The notes under the pieces: generated by a model
The model's database searches: none
Told to the model about the DNA's origin: nothing
The model's input: the letters and a program-made list of their open reading frames with translations, nothing else
Program-made: the position numbers and the translations under genes
Shown: piece by piece, positions 1 to 6,008 of the stretch
Layout of the letters: each line of letters opens with the position of its first letter
Position numbering within the stretch: position 1 is the stretch's first letter
Origin: Microbacteriaceae bacterium
GTDB taxonomy: Bacteria; Actinomycetota; Actinomycetes; Actinomycetales; Microbacteriaceae
NCBI GenBank assembly: GCA_947453285.1
Contig: CANGGA010000051.1
Location: 1 to 7,430, forward strand
Length of the DNA: 7,430 nt
Direction of reading: 5' to 3'

Positions 1-370
1 AACTCATCCGGGGGCGACCGCCGCTGTCTCAACCCTCGAGGCGACTGGGTTGATGGTTGAGTTGCAAGACCGCCTCGCGGTCGATGCGGCGCTCGCTGCT
101 GCCTACCTGGCCGCCCACATCGCCTACATTCACGACCGTGATGTTGTCGCAAGCGCATGTGGGCTTGAGCCGGTCGACGAGATTTCTGGCATCTCGGCTG
201 GCGGAATGCCTGTTCGTGTGAAGTGTCTGCACGCGCTGGTTGGTCACTCGTTGGCCGCTGGCCCGGGGGTAAACCCAATTGGCGATATCGCCCTTGAACT
301 TTGCAGCTGGTCACCCGACCGCTGCCAGTGCGAGGTCTCTTGGACCTCGTCAGAAAACCCGAAAGGCTAA
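1..370 (+). CDS. DUF501 domain protein, C-terminal part (5' end outside window)
   Basis: This frame is open from the first bases of the window (phase from base 2) to TAA at 368-370, so only the C-terminal ~122 residues are present. I recognise the DUF501 signature: a helical stretch (LMVELQDRLAVDAALAAAY), then SAGGMPVRVKCLHALVGHSL, then AAGPGVNPIGDIALE, ending in a Cys-rich tail (CSW, CQCE). The VKCLH and GPGVNP blocks are the conserved end of the family. The biochemical function is unknown to me. In Mycobacterium the family (Rv1025) lies with eno and an FtsB-like gene, which suggests those genes lie just left of this window (inference). The stop codon TAA is also the first half of the TAAACT hexamer proposed as the ndh -10 box, and ndh begins 9 nt after it. 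Confidence 0.85.
   Translation, partial: THPGATAAVSTLEATGLMVELQDRLAVDAALAAAYLAAHIAYIHDRDVVASACGLEPVDEISGISAGGMPVRVKCLHALVGHSLAAGPGVNPIGDIALELCSWSPDRCQCEVSWTSSENPKG
331..349. repeat. Perfect inverted repeat upstream of ndh
   Basis: CGAGGTC (331-337) and GACCTCG (343-349) are exact reverse complements separated by TCTTG. The 7-bp arms lie within the last codons of the DUF501 gene, 31-49 nt before the ndh ATG, where a -35 box for the proposed ndh promoter would be expected. No T-tract follows, so it is not an ordinary intrinsic terminator. It could be an operator, a processing hairpin, or chance. Confidence 0.45.
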
Positions 371-373
371 ACT
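368..373 (+). promoter_or_regulatory. Putative ndh -10 box (TAAACT), leaderless layout
   Basis: TAAACT ends 6 nt before the ndh ATG, so transcription would begin at or next to the start codon. There is no good Shine-Dalgarno at normal distance: the nearest purine run, GAAAGG at 361-366, is 13 nt from the ATG. A TTGGAC at 340-345 is too far (22 nt) to be a standard -35. Read-through from the DUF501 gene is also possible. Confidence 0.5.
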
Positions 374-379
374 AAAGCA

Positions 380-1822
380 ATGTCTAAACCAAGAATCCTT
401 ATTGTCGGCGGCGGTTATGCCGGTTTCTACACAGCCAAGAAGCTCGAGAAGTTCTTGCGTGCCGGCGAAGCAGAGGTTGCTCTAGTCGACCCGCTTCCAT
501 ACATGACTTATCAGCCGTTCTTGCCTGAGGTTGCCGCCGGATCAATCGAGCCACGTCACGCAGTTGTTTCGCTTCGTCGTCACCTAACCAAGACCAATGT
601 CATCTCTGGCAAGGTCGTCAAGGTTAACCACGCGAAGAAGATTGCGACCATCGAGGTCGAAGGCGCACCTGCCTATGACTGGCACTACGACCACATCGTG
701 ATGACTGCCGGTGCTGTTTCTCGAACCTTTCCGATTCCTGGTGTTGCCGATGTTGCCATTGGCATGAAAACCATCGAAGAAGCCGTCGATGTGCGCAACC
801 GCATTCTCGACAACTTCGACAAGGCAGCTAATTTGCCTAAGGGTCCAGCCCGCGACCGGTTGCTCACCTTCGTTGTTGTCGGTGGTGGCTTCGCGGGCAT
901 CGAGGCGTTCGCAGAAATGCGTTCGCTCGCAACATACTTGGTCAAATTGCACCCAGGCATCTCTTTCGACGACGTGCACTTTCACCTCATCGAGGCAATG
1001 GGTCGCATCATGCCTGAAGTTTCGCTCGAGACCTCGCAGTGGGTTCTTTCAAACTTGGATGCTCGCAACGCGAAGGTTCACTTGAACACCCAGTTGCAGA
1101 GCGCGGTTGGCGGAAAGATCGAACTTTCAACCGGCCAGACTTTCGAGTCAGACCTAATCGTCTGGACTGCAGGTGTTATGGCGAACCCTGTTGTTCGCAA
1201 CACCGACTTGCCGCTTGACGACCGCGGCCGCATCACCGCTCAGCCTTCGCTGCGCGTTGTTGCTGGCGAAAAGGTTGTCGAAGGTGCTTGGACTGCCGGA
1301 GACGTTTCTGCGGTTCCTGACCTTTCGGGTGGCGGCGTCGGTGGCTTCTGCGTTCCTAACGCACAGCACGCAGTTCGCCAGGCCAAGCTGCTTGCAGCTA
1401 ACCTCGTGGCGACTATCCGTGGTGAAGGAATCAAAGATTACTTCCACAAGAACATGGGTGCGGTTGCCGGTCTTGGCATCGGCGTTGGTGTTTACCAGTG
1501 GCGCAAGCTTGCAATCAAGGGCTTCATTGCTTGGGTAATGCACCGCGGTTATCACGGATTGGCCATGCCAATGTGGGAACGCAAGCTTCGCGTATTCGGC
1601 GGATGGATCGCTAACTTCGTTCTTCGTCGCGACATCGTTTCGATTGCCGCAACCAAGACTCCTCGATTAGCATTCGAGACCTTCGCGTCTCGTCCTTCGG
1701 CAGCGCCTGCGGCTAAGTCTTCTGCAAAGAAGACAGCTGCAAAGCCAGCAGCCAAGAAGGCGGCAGTCGCAAAGGCTCCGGCTAAAAAGGCAGCACCAAA
1801 GGCAGCGCCTAAGAAGAAGTAA
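380..1822 (+). CDS. ndh: Type II NADH dehydrogenase (NDH-2) with Lys/Ala-rich C-terminal tail
   Basis: This 480-residue FAD-dependent NADH:quinone oxidoreductase should pass electrons from NADH to menaquinone at the inner membrane face without pumping protons. The N-terminal Rossmann motif GGGYAG (residues 10-15) binds FAD. A second dinucleotide motif, GGGFAG (168-173) after a hydrophobic strand, binds NADH. WTAGD (304-308) is the C-terminal FAD-contact motif, and VPNAQHAVRQ (325-334) is the conserved quinone-side region. The segment at about 380-425 (GFIAWVMHRGYHG, then an Arg-rich end) is the usual membrane-associating region. Residues 441-480 are odd: 13 Lys, 18 Ala and 5 Pro in 40 residues, like histone H1 or actinobacterial HupB tails. 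The start follows the DUF501 stop by 9 nt, and the first codons lead straight into the FAD motif. Codon 430 is TTA, the only in-frame TTA I found in the window. A strong terminator follows. The family call is firm; the role of the tail is unknown. Confidence 0.93.
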   Translation: MSKPRILIVGGGYAGFYTAKKLEKFLRAGEAEVALVDPLPYMTYQPFLPEVAAGSIEPRHAVVSLRRHLTKTNVISGKVVKVNHAKKIATIEVEGAPAYDWHYDHIVMTAGAVSRTFPIPGVADVAIGMKTIEEAVDVRNRILDNFDKAANLPKGPARDRLLTFVVVGGGFAGIEAFAEMRSLATYLVKLHPGISFDDVHFHLIEAMGRIMPEVSLETSQWVLSNLDARNAKVHLNTQLQSAVGGKIELSTGQTFESDLIVWTAGVMANPVVRNTDLPLDDRGRITAQPSLRVVAGEKVVEGAWTAGDVSAVPDLSGGGVGGFCVPNAQHAVRQAKLLAANLVATIRGEGIKDYFHKNMGAVAGLGIGVGVYQWRKLAIKGFIAWVMHRGYHGLAMPMWERKLRVFGGWIANFVLRRDIVSIAATKTPRLAFETFASRPSAAPAAKSSAKKTAAKPAAKKAAVAKAPAKKAAPKAAPKKK

Positions 1823-1837
1823 CACAGACTTCGATCG

Positions 1838-1868
1838 AAAAGCGCCTCGGGAAACCAAGGCGCTTTTC
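1838..1868 (+). terminator. Intrinsic terminator after ndh
   Basis: AAAAGCGCCT (1838-1847) pairs over 10 bp with AGGCGCTTTT (1858-1867). The loop contains a small inner hairpin, GG-GAAA-CC, with a GNRA-type tetraloop (1849-1856). The T-run is inside the 3' arm. It starts 15 nt after the ndh stop and ends just before the tRNA gene. Confidence 0.85.
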
Positions 1869-1872
1869 TAAT
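1867..1872 (+). promoter_or_regulatory. Possible -10 box for the tRNA gene (TCTAAT)
   Basis: TCTAAT matches TATAAT at five of six positions and lies 8 nt before the first base of the tRNA, about where a -10 box should be for a start at or just before the mature 5' end. It overlaps the T-run of the ndh terminator. I see no matching -35, which would fall inside the terminator hairpin. Read-through from ndh is the alternative. Confidence 0.35.
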
Positions 1873-1880
1873 CGGAGCGA

Positions 1881-1956
1881 GCCCCTGTATCCCAATGGCA
1901 GAGGAAGACGACTTAAAATCGTTTCAGTGTCGGTTCGAGTCCGACCAGGGGCACCA
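1881..1956 (+). tRNA. tRNA with UAA (Leu) anticodon and short variable loop, CCA encoded
   Basis: The cloverleaf can be folded by eye. The acceptor stem is GCCCCTG (1881-1887) with CAGGGGC (1946-1952), discriminator A at 1953 and encoded CCA at 1954-1956. The anticodon stem is GACGA (1907-1911) with TCGTT (1919-1923), and the loop CTTAAAA puts UAA at 1914-1916. The T-arm is GTCGG-TTCGAGT-CCGAC (1929-1945). The D-arm is weak: TCC (1890-1892) with GGA (1903-1905), the loop carrying AA and GG. UAA reads the leucine codon UUA, and A73 suits LeuRS. However, only 5 nt (TCAGT, 1924-1928) separate anticodon and T stems, where bacterial tRNA-Leu normally has a long extra arm. A U10-A25 pair replaces the usual G10-C25. 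It is a real tRNA-like gene by structure; the amino acid it carries is less certain. Confidence 0.85.
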
Positions 1957-1999
1957 ATTTCAAAATCTGAGTGTTAGCCGAGAGCATCCGTGAAGGGTC

Positions 2000-2027
2000 T
2001 TGCGAAGTCGGTGTGCGGCCGTAGCAT
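2000..2027 (+). promoter_or_regulatory. Putative lemA-htpX promoter, leaderless
   Basis: TTGCGA (2000-2005), a 16-nt spacer and TAGCAT (2022-2027) form a plausible -35/-10 pair. The ATG of lemA follows the -10 after 6 nt and has no Shine-Dalgarno before it, so a leaderless mRNA is likely. It lies in the 77-nt gap between the tRNA and lemA. Confidence 0.5.
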
Positions 2028-2033
2028 TAAGCC

Positions 2034-2606
2034 ATGAACACTACTCAACAGCTCGTAATTGTCATCATCGTCGCCGTTATCGGCCTTTATTTCTGGGGCA
2101 CCTACAACGGCCTCGTTCGTCTAAACGTTCGCGTTGACGAGGCCTGGAGCGACATCACCGTGCAGCTAAAGCGCCGTGCCGACCTGATTCCAAACTTGGT
2201 CGAGGCAGTCAAGGGCTATGCAAAGCACGAAAAAGACGTCTTCGAGAAGGTAACCACCGCTCGAGCAGCATCGATCAACCCAGAGGTGCTCAAGTCGCCG
2301 GCCAAGTCGGCAAAGGCCGAGGGCGATTTTCAGTCGGCTATGAAGAGCCTGTTCGCCGTCGCCGAGGCATACCCACAGCTTCAGGCAAACGACGGCTTCT
2401 TGAATCTTCAGCGCGAACTTAGCGACACCGAAGACAAGGTCATGGCATCACGCCGCTTCTATAACGGTGGCGTTCGCGAACTGAACATCAAGATCAAGCA
2501 GTTTCCTGCGACCTTGTTCGTTCGTCGCCTCGGCTTCAAAGAGCGTGAGTTCTTCGAGGTAGCAGACGCGGCAGCAATCGCGAACGCACCTGAAGTCAAG
2601 TTTTAG
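2034..2606 (+). CDS. lemA: LemA family membrane protein
   Basis: The protein has 190 residues, the usual LemA length. A single N-terminal membrane segment (about residues 7-24) is followed by YNGLVRL and the family hallmark with RRADLIPNLVEAVKGYAKHE (47-66). The rest is helical, with the conserved FLNLQRELSDTEDKVMASRR and FYNGGVRELN segments. LemA proteins have an outside N-terminus and a helical-bundle body of poorly defined function. Their steady partner is an M48 protease of the HtpX type, which follows here after 26 nt, so the two are almost certainly one operon and may act together in membrane or envelope protein maintenance (inference from the conserved pairing). The start has no Shine-Dalgarno and fits a leaderless transcript. 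Confidence 0.93.
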   Translation: MNTTQQLVIVIIVAVIGLYFWGTYNGLVRLNVRVDEAWSDITVQLKRRADLIPNLVEAVKGYAKHEKDVFEKVTTARAASINPEVLKSPAKSAKAEGDFQSAMKSLFAVAEAYPQLQANDGFLNLQRELSDTEDKVMASRRFYNGGVRELNIKIKQFPATLFVRRLGFKEREFFEVADAAAIANAPEVKF

Positions 2607-2623
2607 TCTTTCGCTAGTCGTTT

Positions 2624-2628
2624 AGGGG
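2624..2628 (+). promoter_or_regulatory. Ribosome binding site of htpX (AGGGG)
   Basis: AGGGG lies 4 nt before the ATG at 2633, in the 26-nt gap after lemA. This internal operon gene has a Shine-Dalgarno, while the first genes of transcripts in this window lack one. It also fixes the start choice. Confidence 0.6.
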
Positions 2629-2632
2629 ATAC

Positions 2633-3529
2633 ATGTATTCGGCAATCGCCGCGAATAAGCGCAATACGTTCTTTATCATCGGCGCCTTTGTAATTCTGCT
2701 TTCTGGTCTCAGCCTTTGGTGGGGTCAGGCTTCTGGCAATGGATCATCGGCAATCATGATTGTCGGCTTCATTTTGGTTTACACGCTCATTCAATATTTT
2801 GCGGCTGGCGCTTTTGCGGTTGCGGCTTCTGGAGCGGTTGAAATCACAAAGGCCGATAATCCTCGTTTGTGGCGAACCGTCGAAAACATTTCGATTTCGC
2901 AAGGCATGCCGATGCCAAAGGTTTACATCATTAGTGATGACGCACCGAACGCCTTCGCAACCGGTCGCGACCCAAGCCACGCGGTAGTTGCAGCCACCTC
3001 AGGCTTGCTTCAAATCATGGATGACAAAGAGCTCGAAGGCGTGATGGCCCACGAGATGGGTCACGTTAAGAACTACGACATTCGTGTTTCGACAATCGTG
3101 TTCGGTTTGGTTTCGGCAATCGGTTTGCTCGCAGACTTCGCCATTCGCATTGCCTTCTATAGCAACTGGAACCGCGACAGCCGTGACAGCAATGCGGCTG
3201 CACTTCAGTTGGCGTTCTGGGTCATTGGCATCGCGGCTTCGATTGTTGCCTGGTTGATTGGCCCGTTGGTAAGTGCCGCTGTTTCGCGTCAGCGCGAGTA
3301 TCTAGCCGATGCCACCAGCGTCGAGATCACTCGCTACCCAGAAGGCTTGGCCAGCGCCCTCGAGAAGCTTGGCCAGTATGGCCGCCCAATGCGTCGCCCA
3401 TCGAAGTCGATGGCCCACATGTATATCGCAGACCCAATCAAGCCGGGTCTCGTCGAGCGCATGTTCTCGACCCACCCGCCTATTGGCGAACGAATCGCGC
3501 GCCTAAAGAAAATCGGCTCTAGTTTCTAG
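2633..3529 (+). CDS. htpX: M48 family membrane zinc metalloprotease, HtpX-like
   Basis: The product has 298 residues, typical for HtpX. Two hydrophobic segments (about 13-33 and 40-62) precede the cytosolic protease domain. The zinc site is HEMGH (140-144), where both His bind zinc and Glu141 is the catalytic base; the third ligand is Glu222 in SRQREYLADA. Two more membrane segments (about 153-175 and 193-215) lie between these motifs, as in HtpX. The C-terminal FSTHPPIGERI (278-288) is the family's conserved end. HtpX cleaves misfolded or damaged inner-membrane proteins. Its position behind lemA is the common lemA-htpX pair. The gene ends 2 bp from the stop of the convergent ycaQ-like gene, with no terminator between them, so transcripts from both sides probably overlap. 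Confidence 0.93.
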   Translation: MYSAIAANKRNTFFIIGAFVILLSGLSLWWGQASGNGSSAIMIVGFILVYTLIQYFAAGAFAVAASGAVEITKADNPRLWRTVENISISQGMPMPKVYIISDDAPNAFATGRDPSHAVVAATSGLLQIMDDKELEGVMAHEMGHVKNYDIRVSTIVFGLVSAIGLLADFAIRIAFYSNWNRDSRDSNAAALQLAFWVIGIAASIVAWLIGPLVSAAVSRQREYLADATSVEITRYPEGLASALEKLGQYGRPMRRPSKSMAHMYIADPIKPGLVERMFSTHPPIGERIARLKKIGSSF

Positions 3530-3531
3530 AT

Positions 3532-4734
3532 CTACTTGGCCTTCAAGGCCTTAGCGAGGGCAGCCGAAAGGTTGCCCTTTTGCTTTGTCTCGATGCTCAC
3601 GCAGTTCTGCCAGACGGCAGCTTCGCGAAGGTGCGCTGCCAGGTCTTTTGCGAGCGCAGGCAACTGCTTTGCAGGCACGTCTTCTTCGTGCCAAGCAGAT
3701 TGCACCAAAAGCGTCTTGCTCTGGCGATCGTTCTTTAGGTCGATGCGACCGGCAATGCGATCGTTCCAGAGCAACGGCAACGAGTAATAACCGAAAATGC
3801 GTTTTGGCTCTGGTGTGTAAATCTCGATGCGATAGTGAAAATCCCAAAGACGTTCGCTTCGTGGTCTAAACCAAACCAGCGGGTCAAACGGGCTAAGCAG
3901 GGTAGTGCGAGTGGCCGGTTCTGTCTGTGCGAAGTTTGTGCCCTTTGCGGCGAATGCCTTTTCGCTCCAGCCTTCGACCTTTACTTCGACGAGTTTCTTT
4001 TCTTCGACGAGTTCGTGAATCAGGTTCTTCACGAACGGCGCGTTCATTCGGTAATAGTCGGCGAGGTCTTTGACTGTGCCAACACCGTGAGCTTGCGCAG
4101 CCTTCACGAGCAATTGTTTGCGAGCGATAATCGGATCAACTTCTTTGTCACGGATGCGCTTCGGCAGCACCTGCTCTGGCAATGCATAGAGTCTTGAGAA
4201 ACTATCGCGGCCACCGCTCACCAGTTCGCCATACATGAACATGAACTCGAGGGCACGCTTGACGTCGCTCCAACCCCACCACGAACCTTTGCGAACTGCT
4301 CGCTCGTGCTCGAAGTCAGAAGTCGAGAGTGGGCCTCGAGTGCGAATTTCAGTTTTGATCCAGTCGAGAAATTCGCGATTCTCGGCCGCCCACTTTTCAT
4401 AGCGCTCACGAGTGCCACGCTGGTTGTATTCCATGCGATAGCCAAACAGGGGATAGTGCTCGGTGCGCACGAAGGCCGCCTCGTGAGCCCAATACTCAAT
4501 CAGGGTCGGGTTCTTGCCACCGTGCAGGTCGTCTAGCTCGGCCTTGTCAAAGGCACCGAGGCGAGAGAACAGAGGCATGTAGTGGGCGCGTTCAAACACG
4601 TTCACACTGTCGATTTGCAGCACCCCGAGGGTGTCGATGGTCTCGAGCACCGACTTCGGAGCGGTTGATGCGAGAAGGCCCTGCCCGGCTAGGGCGAGCA
4701 TCCGTGCGTCTTTCAACGAAATCTGCTCAGCCAC
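3532..4734 (-). CDS. YcaQ-like DNA glycosylase (HTH_42 / winged-helix family)
   Basis: The protein has about 400 residues, close to E. coli YcaQ (AlkX). I recognise the family from LGVLQIDSVNVFERAHYMPL (37-56), the WAHEAAF block, the segment RGPLSTSDFEHE before the winged helices (KGSWWGWSDVKRALEFMF), and the C-terminal strands LLSPFDPLVWFRPR and FGYYSLPLLWNDRIAGRID. Members of this superfamily excise alkylated bases or unhook interstrand crosslinks. The catalytic motif reads Q40-I41-D42, the Gln-x-Asp form associated with the YcaQ-like branch rather than the Gln-x-Gln of AlkZ-like antibiotic self-resistance enzymes (family knowledge). That suggests a general crosslink-repair role. I chose the GTG at 4734 because AAGGAG (4739-4744) lies 4 nt upstream of it; the TTG at 4749 would put this site inside the gene. 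It is divergent from ilvA. Confidence 0.85.
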   Translation of the reverse strand: MAEQISLKDARMLALAGQGLLASTAPKSVLETIDTLGVLQIDSVNVFERAHYMPLFSRLGAFDKAELDDLHGGKNPTLIEYWAHEAAFVRTEHYPLFGYRMEYNQRGTRERYEKWAAENREFLDWIKTEIRTRGPLSTSDFEHERAVRKGSWWGWSDVKRALEFMFMYGELVSGGRDSFSRLYALPEQVLPKRIRDKEVDPIIARKQLLVKAAQAHGVGTVKDLADYYRMNAPFVKNLIHELVEEKKLVEVKVEGWSEKAFAAKGTNFAQTEPATRTTLLSPFDPLVWFRPRSERLWDFHYRIEIYTPEPKRIFGYYSLPLLWNDRIAGRIDLKNDRQSKTLLVQSAWHEEDVPAKQLPALAKDLAAHLREAAVWQNCVSIETKQKGNLSAALAKALKAK

Positions 4735-4738
4735 GGTG

Positions 4739-4744
4739 CTCCTT
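4739..4744 (-). promoter_or_regulatory. Ribosome binding site deciding the ycaQ-like start
   Basis: On the minus strand AAGGAG lies 4 nt before GTG (4734-4732), the strongest Shine-Dalgarno in the window. It supports the GTG start over the in-frame TTG at 4749. Confidence 0.7.
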
Positions 4745-4751
4745 CTCAAAC

Positions 4752-4757
4752 TAAACT
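4752..4757 (+). promoter_or_regulatory. Putative ilvA -10 box (TAAACT), leaderless
   Basis: TAAACT ends 8 nt before the ilvA ATG. No Shine-Dalgarno precedes the ATG (the intervening bases are CTCTTACATT-like, pyrimidine-rich), so the message probably begins at the start codon. No convincing -35 is visible. Confidence 0.5.
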
Positions 4758-4762
4758 CTTAC

Positions 4763-4768
4763 ATTATG
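4763..4768 (-). promoter_or_regulatory. Putative -10 box of the ycaQ-like gene (CATAAT)
   Basis: On the minus strand CATAAT matches TATAAT at five of six positions. A start about 7 nt downstream would give a leader of roughly 20 nt containing the AAGGAG site. The box covers the ilvA start codon on the other strand, so the two divergent promoters overlap. Confidence 0.4.
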
Positions 4769-6004
4769 ACTGCTACTCGTGTGCCAACCCTTGCTGACTT
4801 CGAGCAGGCGCGCTCAAATGTGCGCCAGGTTGCGATCGAGACCCCAATTTTGCACAGCAACTTCTTGAGCCACCTGGTTGGCCAAGAGGTATTTCTAAAG
4901 GCCGAGAACCTTCAGCGCACCGGCGCATACAAGCTTCGCGGCGCATTCAACGTAATGAGCAAACTCACTGCCGCCGAGCGCAAAAAGGGCGTCGTTGCGG
5001 CCTCTGCCGGAAACCACGCTCAGGGCGTTGCCCTCGCCGCCAAGAAGCTCGGCATCAAGGCAACCATTTTTATGCCGGTTGGCGCATCGCTTCCGAAATA
5101 TAACGCCACCAAGAATTACGGAGCCAACGTCGTTCTCGAAGGCGCAGTCTTTGCCGAGACCCTGGTTGCCGCTAAAGCCTATGCCGAGAAGAAGGGCGCA
5201 ATCTTTATTCCGCCGTTCGACAACATCGACGTGGTTATCGGCCAAGGAACCGTCGGTCTTGAAATTCTTGATCAACTGGATGACGTGCAGACCATCATCG
5301 TTTCGATCGGTGGCGGTGGCCTAGCCGCCGGCGTTGCAACCGTTGCCAAGTTGGTTGCAAAGGCTCGCGGCAAGAAGATTCAGGTAATCGGTGTGCAGGC
5401 AGAAAACGCGGCGAGTTATGTTTCTTCGCTGAAAGCCCGTCAGCCAAAGCAGATCGAAACTCGCCCGACCATCGCCGACGGAATCGCAGTCGCTAAGCCT
5501 GGCAAGATCCCATTCGACCTAATTGCAAAGCACATCGACAAGGTTGTTACCGTGAGCGACAGCGAGATTGCCCAGGCGATCGTTGCGCTGGCCGAGCGCG
5601 CGAAGCTGGTTGTTGAACCAGCCGGCGCGGCTTCGGTGGCTGCTCTGCTGACCGGCAAGGTTAAGCCGAAGGGCACAACTGTTGCGGTGCTTTCAGGCGG
5701 AAACATCGACCCGCTCTTGATGCAGAAGATCATCGGCCACGGCCTCGAAGCCGCGAACCGTTACACGACCATAACCGTCATGCTACCTGACCGTCCGGGT
5801 CAGCTCGTAAAGACCTCAGAAGCAATCGCGCGCGCACACGGCAACGTGGTCGAGGTATTGCACACCCGTCACGGCCGAGGCCTTGGCATTGGCGAGGTCG
5901 AACTGCAGATTAGCGTCGAGACCTCAGACCGCGATCACGTCGACAGAATCATGGATGAGCTCAAGGCCTCAGGCCTCAAGGCTCGCATCGATCACGAGGA
6001 CTAA
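4766..6004 (+). CDS. ilvA: Threonine ammonia-lyase (threonine deaminase) with ACT domain
   Basis: This 412-residue PLP enzyme converts L-threonine to 2-oxobutanoate and ammonia, the first committed step to isoleucine. Lys56 in GAYKLRGAFN is the PLP Schiff-base lysine. SAGNHAQG (80-87) is the substrate loop, the glycine run GGGG (182-185) holds the PLP phosphate, and LSGGN (309-313) closes the site. Residues from about 334 to 410 form one ACT domain (TITVMLPDRPGQL, then the VVEVLHTRHGRGLGIGEVEL strands). That makes it the medium single-ACT form, shorter than E. coli IlvA with its two regulatory repeats. Allosteric control through the ACT domain is likely; the effector cannot be read from sequence. 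The start is ATG 4766 since the upstream extension to 4631 is antisense ycaQ sequence. No other ilv gene is nearby. A terminator follows directly. Confidence 0.93.
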   Translation: MTATRVPTLADFEQARSNVRQVAIETPILHSNFLSHLVGQEVFLKAENLQRTGAYKLRGAFNVMSKLTAAERKKGVVAASAGNHAQGVALAAKKLGIKATIFMPVGASLPKYNATKNYGANVVLEGAVFAETLVAAKAYAEKKGAIFIPPFDNIDVVIGQGTVGLEILDQLDDVQTIIVSIGGGGLAAGVATVAKLVAKARGKKIQVIGVQAENAASYVSSLKARQPKQIETRPTIADGIAVAKPGKIPFDLIAKHIDKVVTVSDSEIAQAIVALAERAKLVVEPAGAASVAALLTGKVKPKGTTVAVLSGGNIDPLLMQKIIGHGLEAANRYTTITVMLPDRPGQLVKTSEAIARAHGNVVEVLHTRHGRGLGIGEVELQISVETSDRDHVDRIMDELKASGLKARIDHED

Positions 6005-6008
6005 AAGA

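Noticed and set aside
29..247. Minus-strand frame ending in a phrase like the PP2C phosphatase signature (CDNITVVNVGDV)
   Set aside because: It is antisense to a well-recognised DUF501 frame. The frame has a stop not far upstream and lacks the other PP2C motifs. The match is taken as chance.
584..985. Long minus-strand frames inside ndh (584-985, 1154-1555)
   Set aside because: They lie wholly opposite a clearly coding NDH-2 gene, show no known motif, and are typical shadows of GC-biased codons.
1957..2033. Possible small RNA or riboswitch between the tRNA and lemA
   Set aside because: The 77 nt hold a promoter candidate but no convincing hairpin or known riboswitch pattern.
3539..3551. Short inverted repeat GGCC-TTCAA-GGCC as a terminator of htpX
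   Set aside because: The stem has only 4 bp, no T-run follows, and it lies in codons of the ycaQ-like C-terminus.
4735..4749. TTG start at 4749 for the ycaQ-like gene
   Set aside because: The five extra codons consist of the Shine-Dalgarno region itself (AAGGAG) for the GTG at 4734.
4631..4765. N-terminal extension of ilvA from 4631
   Set aside because: These 45 codons are the antisense of the start of the ycaQ-like gene and do not resemble threonine deaminase, whose own N-terminus begins at ATG 4766.
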